Assembly: GCF_002257705.1 (NCBI RefSeq)
Contig: NZ_LSLK01000113.1
Coordinates: 1-64,000 of the forward strand
DNA length: 64,000 bases
From: Sporomusa silvacetica DSM 10669
GTDB lineage: Bacteria; Bacillota; Negativicutes; Sporomusales; Sporomusaceae
Direction of reading: 5' to 3'
The notes under the pieces are model-generated. The model ran no database searches, was not told the origin of the DNA, and saw only the letters and a program-made list of their open reading frames with translations. The position numbers and the translations under genes were made by a program. Positions 58,664 through 64,000 of the stretch are shown here, in pieces. Position 1 is the stretch's first letter; every line of letters begins with the position of its first letter.

Positions 58664-60112
58664 TTACTTGAGATATCTCATAGTATGATAATCAATATAG
58701 GCCGACAATGTAGGCTCTCCGGCCAGTTCCCTGCCCATCCCGCTGTTTTTGACTCCTCCGAAGGGCACACCCAGAGATAATGATTCAAAACTATGGTTGT
58801 TTATGAAAGTCGACCCTGCTTCGATTTGTTGCCCTATTGCTAAAGCTCTTTGGATATCGCTGGACCAAACCGAGGAACATAGACCGTATTCTGTCTCATT
58901 TGCGTACTCAATGGCTTGTTCTACTGTTTTGTAAGGAATGATGGGTATAATGGGTCCAAATTGCTCACAGCTAACAATTCGTGAAAAATGAGCCTCATCT
59001 TTTACTACATGCGGTAGTAGGAAGTAGCCATTATCCCAACCCTCTGGATTTAGCTTGGAACCAAGTTCCCTTACAACAGCACCACTATTTTTGGTATTCT
59101 CAATCATTGCCTTAACCAAATTATATTGTTTATTATTATTCAGAGGGCCAAAAGAAGCCCCTTCCTCTAAACCATGCCCCACTTTGTATTCATTGACAAT
59201 ATCACACATGGTGTTAAAAAACTTATCAACCATCTTTTCCTGTACATAAATACGCTTCACTGCAAAACAAATTTGACCACTTCTTGTATATACTCCCTTT
59301 AATAGATTGGGAACAATATCTACCGGATTCACATCATCCAGAATAATCGCTGGATCGTTGCCGCCTAATTCCAAAGTGACGGCTTTAAAGAAACTAGCTG
59401 CATTACCGTTTACCTGTGCACCCGTTTCGGTTCCGCCTGTGAAAGCAATCTTTTTTACCAGCGGATGACGTGTTAAAGCCACCCCAACCCCTGCATCTCC
59501 ATGGACAACATTTATTACCCCGTCGGGTAATACGGCAGCTATTCTTTTCAAAAGAATACTTATGGCGAGTGGTGCAGTTGGAGATGGTTTAATTACCATC
59601 GTATTACCTGTTACTAATGCAGGGCCAACTTTCATCATCGTCAAACAAACCGGCATATTCCAAGGAACGATGGCACCAATCACGCCTTTGGCTTTCTTCT
59701 CAATGCTAACCCAGCTAGAATCATCTTCAATGAACTCTGTTTTTACAAAGTTTTCACCAATACCGGCATAGTATTCCAATGTAGCCATGCCTATACCGAA
59801 ATCCGTTTGAGCTTCCCATAACATGCCTCCATGCTCTCTAACTAGCAGAGGCACTAGGTCTCCCATCGAATCTTGCACTACTTTCACGGCCGCACTTATC
59901 TTTTCAATTCTTTCCTTAATATCTGTTTTTCTCCAGTCAAGAAATGCTTTATGGGCCGCCTGAACCGCTTTATCTACATCTTCAGCAGTACCTACTGCAA
60001 CCCGCCCCACTACGTCGGTAAGTTTCCCAGGATCATGTATTTCAGCATAATTCTCCGCCAGAACTTCCTGGTTGTTAATCAAAATATCAACCTGACATTC
60101 AAGATTTAACAT
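58664..60112 (-). CDS. NAD(P)-dependent aldehyde dehydrogenase
   Basis: A 482-aa ALDH-superfamily enzyme. The active site is complete: Asn152 in VPWNMP, Glu248 in LELGGNDPAI and Cys282 in RSGQICFAVKR; IAFTGGTETG binds the cofactor. It is not of the CoA-acylating PduP type; it should oxidise an aldehyde to the acid. It is the last gene of an operon that holds a molybdoenzyme, ferredoxin and NuoEFG-like proteins, so it may act on the product of that system or share its NADH. The ATG at 60112 lies behind GGGGAGG. Confidence 0.92.
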   Translation of the reverse strand: MLNLECQVDILINNQEVLAENYAEIHDPGKLTDVVGRVAVGTAEDVDKAVQAAHKAFLDWRKTDIKERIEKISAAVKVVQDSMGDLVPLLVREHGGMLWEAQTDFGIGMATLEYYAGIGENFVKTEFIEDDSSWVSIEKKAKGVIGAIVPWNMPVCLTMMKVGPALVTGNTMVIKPSPTAPLAISILLKRIAAVLPDGVINVVHGDAGVGVALTRHPLVKKIAFTGGTETGAQVNGNAASFFKAVTLELGGNDPAIILDDVNPVDIVPNLLKGVYTRSGQICFAVKRIYVQEKMVDKFFNTMCDIVNEYKVGHGLEEGASFGPLNNNKQYNLVKAMIENTKNSGAVVRELGSKLNPEGWDNGYFLLPHVVKDEAHFSRIVSCEQFGPIIPIIPYKTVEQAIEYANETEYGLCSSVWSSDIQRALAIGQQIEAGSTFINNHSFESLSLGVPFGGVKNSGMGRELAGEPTLSAYIDYHTMRYLK

Positions 60113-60186
60113 TGATCTTACCTCCCCTAATTCAACTATTTAATACATTAACCTATCAAAACTCATACTTTTTTTGCATTAGAGAG

Positions 60187-60798
60187 CTACTCTTTATATA
60201 ACCGAGCCTTAAAGGCATGCTCGGCATCAGGAGAAATAAATCCCATGGGACAGATATTGCGACAGGCACAGCAGTTTCCGCAGGAGGCTTTGTTACCCGC
60301 TCCAGGAACTAAACCAATACGTAGATTTTTGCCTCGACCTAAATATGTCAGGCGATCTTTGCCGATTTTCCTGCACATTCTTATGCATAGTCCGCATAGT
60401 ATACACCCTTCTGTTGTGGAACCGGATAACACCTGGCCGTCTGCCGTCTCGTCTTGTACAAGTTTCAACAGTAAACCTTCTATTTCACTGTTATGGAAGG
60501 GCCTGCCGTGTAGGAGGATTTGAGCTATCCAGGCGCGTAGACGCTGGAGACGTGGTGTAGCAGTCTTTATTTGCAGACCATCCTCGACTTCCAATAAACA
60601 GGCGTGCCGGGGTTTCCAAATAACAGTGCTCCAGATTTCTACCATACACAGGCCGCAACTGCCATAGGCTTCTAAAGATGGATAATAGCATAAAGCAGGT
60701 ATGTCTATTCCATGATCACGCAAAGCTTGCAGCACTATAGTACTCTTGGAGACAGCCAGACTCCTCCCGTCGACTACTATCTCTACTAATTCTTCCAT
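60187..60798 (-). CDS. NuoG-like N-terminal Fe-S protein ([2Fe-2S] plus 2 [4Fe-4S])
   Basis: A 203-aa protein. Residues 1-80 form a [2Fe-2S] ferredoxin domain with cysteines in ALCYYP, GSCGLCMVE and RHACLL. Two [4Fe-4S] motifs follow: CILCGLCIRMC and CGNCCACRNICP. It resembles the first 200 residues of NuoG or HydA-type subunits, and small subunits of NAD-dependent formate dehydrogenases and hydrogenases. It overlaps the NuoF-like gene by 13 bases. ATG behind GGAGGAA. Confidence 0.9.
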   Translation of the reverse strand: MEELVEIVVDGRSLAVSKSTIVLQALRDHGIDIPALCYYPSLEAYGSCGLCMVEIWSTVIWKPRHACLLEVEDGLQIKTATPRLQRLRAWIAQILLHGRPFHNSEIEGLLLKLVQDETADGQVLSGSTTEGCILCGLCIRMCRKIGKDRLTYLGRGKNLRIGLVPGAGNKASCGNCCACRNICPMGFISPDAEHAFKARLYKE

Positions 60799-62795
60799 GT
60801 AAATTCCTCCGAAGTTATCCTGATGCTGTTAAAGGGGCAGGTCTCATAGCAGGCCCAGCACTTAATGCAGCGCTCAGGGTCAACAATAAAGCGGTCTGTC
60901 TTTCCCCCTCGCATTTTTACTGCTTCAGTTGGACAAACCTGATAACACGCCTTACATTCTTTGCAGGGCAGAATAATTTCAAAATCTATTAAGGGTCTGC
61001 AGGATACTGCCGGACATTTACCTTTTACATGAGCCTCATATTCGTCTCTAAAATAAGTTATCGTTGTAATTACCGGATTCGTTGCTGTCTGACCTAAGCC
61101 ACATAGCGACACTTGAGGAATAGTCAAACTCAATTCTTCTATTTCTTCCAATATGCCTTTGTAACCCTTCCCAATCGTTAATGTCAAAAGCCGAGCTTCC
61201 AATTCCCGCAAACCACCCCGGCAGATGCTGCATTTGCCGCAGGATTCACTGCTCATAAAGTTTGTCATATGCCTGGCCATATCTACCATGCAGCGGTTTT
61301 TACCCAAGGGCACTAATCCCCCTGAACCCATGATGGCTCCTGCAGAAGCGACTGTTTCATAATCCAGGAAAAAATCGCGATAAGGAACTATCCCGCCTGA
61401 TGGTCCCCCAATCTGCAAAGCTTTAATAGATTCCTTATCTACAGCCCCAATTTTTTCTACTAACACCTGAGTGCTGGTACCCAATGGGACTTCAATAAAT
61501 CCCATGCGCTTGATATCCCCGGCCAGACAAAAAATTTTCGTTCCCGGGCTTTTTTCCGTCCCTACTTCCCGGAAGGCTTCAGCTCCGTTGAGTATAATCC
61601 AGGGGATATTAGCAAGCGTTTCTACATTATTGATGACGGTGGGATGATCATGAAAGCCGCTATTGGCTGGATATGGTGGACGAAGTTGGGATTCCCCTCG
61701 CTTCCCCTGCATTACCTGCAGCATTGATGTTTCTTCACCACACACAAAGGCTCCACCACTCTCCACCAGGGTAATGGTAAGGCTAAAATTGGAACCCATG
61801 ATATTGTTTCCTAAAAATACTACCTTACGTGCACTTGCGATTGCTTTCCTTAGTAGCTGAACTGCCAGCGGATATTCGTGTCGCACAAATATATAGGCCT
61901 GAGATGCACCAACCGCCAGAGCAGCAATCATCAAACCTTCCAGTACACTATGCGGATCACTTTCTAAAAGGGCGCGATCCATATATGCCCCAGGATCCCC
62001 CTCATCTGCATTGGCGATTACATAGCGGACAGGATCAGGGCTCTGATAGGCTATATCCCATTTTTCCCCGGTAGGAAATCCTGCTCCCCCCCGGCCACGT
62101 AGGCCAGATGCCCCGATCATATCGATGATCGTTCTTCTTTTTAACGTAAAAAGCGCTTTCTCCAGTGCCAGATAGCCGCCCATGGCGGCATATTCTGCGA
62201 TACTTTCCGGATCTAGTAAACCACAGCGGCCGCTGATGCGCCGAACCTGGGGCTGAAAGAATTCACTGAAACCTGAGTTCACTATTTTTATTAGTTCCAA
62301 ATCTTGAATGCCACGAAGAATTCCAGGTTTACGTTCTTGGGCTATAGCCCACAGATAAGGGGACGTTTTGCTTCCCGGGGGCTCCTCTGCGGTTTTAATG
62401 ATACGCCAAAAAGAATTCGCATCGATATTTCCATAAAAGTAATGTTTTCCGTCCGGTGTTCTGACATTCACCAGCGGCTCCGCATAACAGGCTCCCTGAC
62501 AGCCTACTTTGTATACTCCGGCTTTTTCATTCCAATCCCGTTTTTCTAAATTATTATAGACCTCCAGAGCCCCAGCAGCTCTGCCACAGGTAGCCATTCC
62601 TACATTGATCCGTGATTTATGACCGCAGAGCGTTATCTTCCCTTCTTCGGCCAGACCCTTAAGGGGTACATGCACCGCAAAATTCAGCGGTTTGTACGGT
62701 TCAAATCGTATCGGTTCCTTTTTTCCTTCCGAAATAGTTTTTGATACCTGGTAGCTATGTACGGCTGGAAACCGAAATTCTGAACGACCTGTCAT
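60786..62795 (-). CDS. NuoF/HydB-like flavoprotein (NAD(P)H-binding)
   Basis: A 669-aa subunit. Residues 50-130 are a thioredoxin-like [2Fe-2S] domain (CGRAAGALEVYNNL, VGCQGACYAEPLVNV). The NADH/FMN domain has GLRGRGGAGFPTGEKW and ANADEGDPGAYMDR. The [4Fe-4S] site is SCGKCSICRGG with SLCGLGQTA. Two more ferredoxin motifs end the protein (CKECKACYQVCP, CIKCWACYETCP). This layout is that of HydB/HymB/NfnB-type subunits of bifurcating hydrogenases and formate dehydrogenases. Whether it bifurcates cannot be told. It starts within the stop of the NuoE gene (4-base overlap). Confidence 0.94.
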   Translation of the reverse strand: MTGRSEFRFPAVHSYQVSKTISEGKKEPIRFEPYKPLNFAVHVPLKGLAEEGKITLCGHKSRINVGMATCGRAAGALEVYNNLEKRDWNEKAGVYKVGCQGACYAEPLVNVRTPDGKHYFYGNIDANSFWRIIKTAEEPPGSKTSPYLWAIAQERKPGILRGIQDLELIKIVNSGFSEFFQPQVRRISGRCGLLDPESIAEYAAMGGYLALEKALFTLKRRTIIDMIGASGLRGRGGAGFPTGEKWDIAYQSPDPVRYVIANADEGDPGAYMDRALLESDPHSVLEGLMIAALAVGASQAYIFVRHEYPLAVQLLRKAIASARKVVFLGNNIMGSNFSLTITLVESGGAFVCGEETSMLQVMQGKRGESQLRPPYPANSGFHDHPTVINNVETLANIPWIILNGAEAFREVGTEKSPGTKIFCLAGDIKRMGFIEVPLGTSTQVLVEKIGAVDKESIKALQIGGPSGGIVPYRDFFLDYETVASAGAIMGSGGLVPLGKNRCMVDMARHMTNFMSSESCGKCSICRGGLRELEARLLTLTIGKGYKGILEEIEELSLTIPQVSLCGLGQTATNPVITTITYFRDEYEAHVKGKCPAVSCRPLIDFEIILPCKECKACYQVCPTEAVKMRGGKTDRFIVDPERCIKCWACYETCPFNSIRITSEEFTWKN

Positions 62796-63253
62796 CCCTT
62801 TTTCCTCAAATCCCCAAGCATCAGAGGTATCTGGTATGATTTGATTTTACCGTTTATTTGCCCATCTACCACGACCAGCGGAGCACGGCTGCAGGCGCCA
62901 ACACAATAAACGTGGTCTACCGTCACAAAACCATCAGCTGAAGTATCTTCACCGTCCTCTAGTTTTAGCTCAGCAACCAGGCGATCATTTATTAAGGAAG
63001 CCCCCCGGGCATAGCAGGCAGTTCCATAGCATACCGATAGTTTGTGCTTACCGGCGGGACGACTGCGAAAAAAGTTAAAGAAGCTTACCAATCCATGCAG
63101 TTGTGACTCCGGCACTCCTGCCTGCTGGGCCAGTTCGGTTAACCGGTCGTGCGGAATATACCCCTGCTCCTCCTGAACCTGATTAAGGATATTGATTAGC
63201 TGTTTATCGCTTTCCGGTAACTGCTCCCATTCTTCCAGATTTGTAGGCATCAT
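62792..63253 (-). CDS. NuoE/HydC-like [2Fe-2S] subunit
   Basis: A 153-aa thioredoxin-like subunit. The cluster ligands are visible as CYGTAC (Cx4C) and CVGAC (Cx3C), with a helical N-terminus ending LNQVQEEQGYIPHDRL, all typical of NuoE/HydC. It works with the NuoF-like subunit encoded next. Double ATG at 63253 or 63250 behind GGAGGG. A strong hairpin separates it from the ferredoxin gene upstream. Confidence 0.93.
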   Translation of the reverse strand: MMPTNLEEWEQLPESDKQLINILNQVQEEQGYIPHDRLTELAQQAGVPESQLHGLVSFFNFFRSRPAGKHKLSVCYGTACYARGASLINDRLVAELKLEDGEDTSADGFVTVDHVYCVGACSRAPLVVVDGQINGKIKSYQIPLMLGDLRKKG

Positions 63254-63310
63254 TTTCCCTCCTCTGTTACCAGTTGGAACTATAAGTATTTTCGCTACCC
63301 GTATAACGCC

Positions 63311-63346
63311 AATTAGGGCTCCCTCTGCTTTGAGGGAGCCCTAATC
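63311..63346. terminator. Strong hairpin between ferredoxin 3 and the NuoE-like gene
   Basis: TTAGGGCTCCCTC and GAGGGAGCCCTAA form a perfect 13-bp stem with a short loop. There is no T tract, so it may be an RNA-stabilising or partial-termination element that lowers expression of the downstream genes. Confidence 0.7.
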
Positions 63347-63394
63347 AGCTCACTAACTCGCCACTAGAGCCGGAGCAAGCATGAGCGTCTGTTT

Positions 63395-63736
63395 TTACTC
63401 AGGAACAAACAGTACTTGTCTGCCTTTGTTATTTAATTTGGCAGCCAGTTCTTCTACCGGGCCGTATTCAATAACGGAAGCCTGGCAATGGTGTACACAG
63501 GAAGGTTTTTTACCAGCGGCCACCCTGTCACCGCACAAATCACAAAGTTGGGTAGGAATGGGAACATAGGTTAATTCCCATTTGTCCCCAGTATCTTTTA
63601 GTTTAAAAGGACCATTTTTAGCTAATTTAATACCATACTTGCCATTGGGAAGACTTAACTCCTTTTTGCAGGCAACTTCGCAGCTATGGCAGCCTGTGCA
63701 ATATTCATAATCTATTAATAAACCATTACGTGACAT
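63395..63736 (-). CDS. Two-cluster ferredoxin subunit of molybdoenzyme, third paralogue
   Basis: A 113-aa protein with CTGCHSCEVACK and CDLCGDRVAAGKKPSCVHHC, giving two [4Fe-4S] clusters. It is clearly related to the 116-aa proteins of cassettes 1 and 2 but diverged. ATG behind GGAGGTG. It lies 17 bases after the partial molybdoenzyme gene at the right edge and precedes NuoE, so it may pass electrons between the molybdoenzyme and the NAD-linked module. Confidence 0.92.
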   Translation of the reverse strand: MSRNGLLIDYEYCTGCHSCEVACKKELSLPNGKYGIKLAKNGPFKLKDTGDKWELTYVPIPTQLCDLCGDRVAAGKKPSCVHHCQASVIEYGPVEELAAKLNNKGRQVLFVPE

Positions 63737-63752
63737 CTTTCTACACCTCCAT

Positions 63753-64000
63753 TTATTCTGCTTTGTAAATCTTACAAATCGTGTTCTTTAGCGGGGCACC
63801 ATATCCGGTGGGGCCAGTTGTACACATTGTTGTAAGGTTGTTGATGTTGGATTCGAATGCACCAAACAGGGTAGGTTCTGCAGCTTCTCTTTCCGGGAAC
63901 CACCAGCCATGTTCACCATGAATAACTCTGGGGTCCCAACCCGGATCAAGTACAGCCTGCTGTTTGCATTTCCCGATATTATTTTCGATCCATACCCAGT
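63753..64000 (-). CDS. Molybdopterin oxidoreductase, third paralogue (C-terminal part only)
   Basis: The last 81 codons of a molybdoenzyme cut by the right edge. Reading the minus strand gives WVWIENNIGKCKQQ, HGEHGWWFPEREAAEPTLFG, ESNINNLTTM and a final CKIYKAE before TAA (63753-63755). The order matches the C-terminus of the 775-aa enzymes (WVWLENRRGKCKQ, HGWWFPEKEGAEPTLFG), with several substitutions and a shorter tail. It heads an operon of ferredoxin, NuoE, NuoF, NuoG-like and aldehyde dehydrogenase genes. Confidence 0.92.
   Translation of the reverse strand, partial: WVWIENNIGKCKQQAVLDPGWDPRVIHGEHGWWFPEREAAEPTLFGAFESNINNLTTMCTTGPTGYGAPLKNTICKIYKAE

Overview
The window reads as chromosomal DNA of a strictly anaerobic, B12-using Bacillota; the mix of a Pdu microcompartment, a Tat-exported periplasmic-type [FeFe] hydrogenase, many bis-MGD molybdoenzymes and NrfD-type modules suggests a Negativicute of the Sporomusaceae type (inference from gene content; no rRNA is present to test it). 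Almost every gene is on the minus strand, so operons read from high to low coordinates. The only convincing plus-strand gene is a small coiled-coil ORF at 21588-22004.

Left third (1-21400): a group II intron 5' end is cut by the left edge, next to an ArsR-type regulator. Then comes one long 1,2-propanediol/glycerol utilisation operon, in transcription order pduU-V-A-B-C-D-E-G-H-K-J-L-M-N-O-P-S-T-F, followed by a second facilitator gene. It encodes the shell, the B12 diol dehydratase and its reactivase, PduP, PduL and the cobalamin recycling enzymes PduO and PduS. No pduQ (alcohol dehydrogenase) or pduW (kinase) is seen. Upstream are an orphan YesN/AraC response regulator, cobT under a cobalamin riboswitch with a terminator, and eutJ.

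Middle (21500-34900): a coiled-coil ORF, DedA, nitroreductase, gamma-carbonic anhydrase, a DASS transporter, a radical SAM protein and mobA. A membrane [FeFe] hydrogenase operon follows (HydA, Tat-signal small subunit, cytochrome b); its cytochrome b reading frame is split by one in-frame TAA. Next is a molybdenum cofactor operon moaA-moaC-MOSC-moeA-like-moeA, with a probable Moco riboswitch plus terminator behind a near-perfect sigma-54 promoter.

Right third (34874-64000): a molybdoenzyme island. Operon A (43501 to 34874) holds a DUF2064 protein, an HdrD-like Fe-S protein, a DUF169-ferredoxin, a molybdoenzyme with FeS and NrfD subunits and accessory genes, behind two sigma-54 promoters. Two cassettes then repeat the plan sigma-54 promoter / 775-aa molybdoenzyme / 116-aa ferredoxin / tiny zinc-ribbon protein / transporter. 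Their coding parts are nearly identical, but the transporters differ (LctP versus MFS). A third promoter drives only a zinc-ribbon gene. A GAF-PAS-AAA+-Fis sigma-54 activator lies beside it. At the right edge a third molybdoenzyme (partial) with its ferredoxin is followed by NuoE-, NuoF- and NuoG-like proteins and an aldehyde dehydrogenase.

The most notable finding is a probable sigma-54 regulon: six -24/-12 promoters in this window, all with a shared upstream motif (at exactly the same spacing in three), joining cofactor synthesis to several molybdoenzyme cassettes. A family of palindromic intergenic repeats is scattered through the window.
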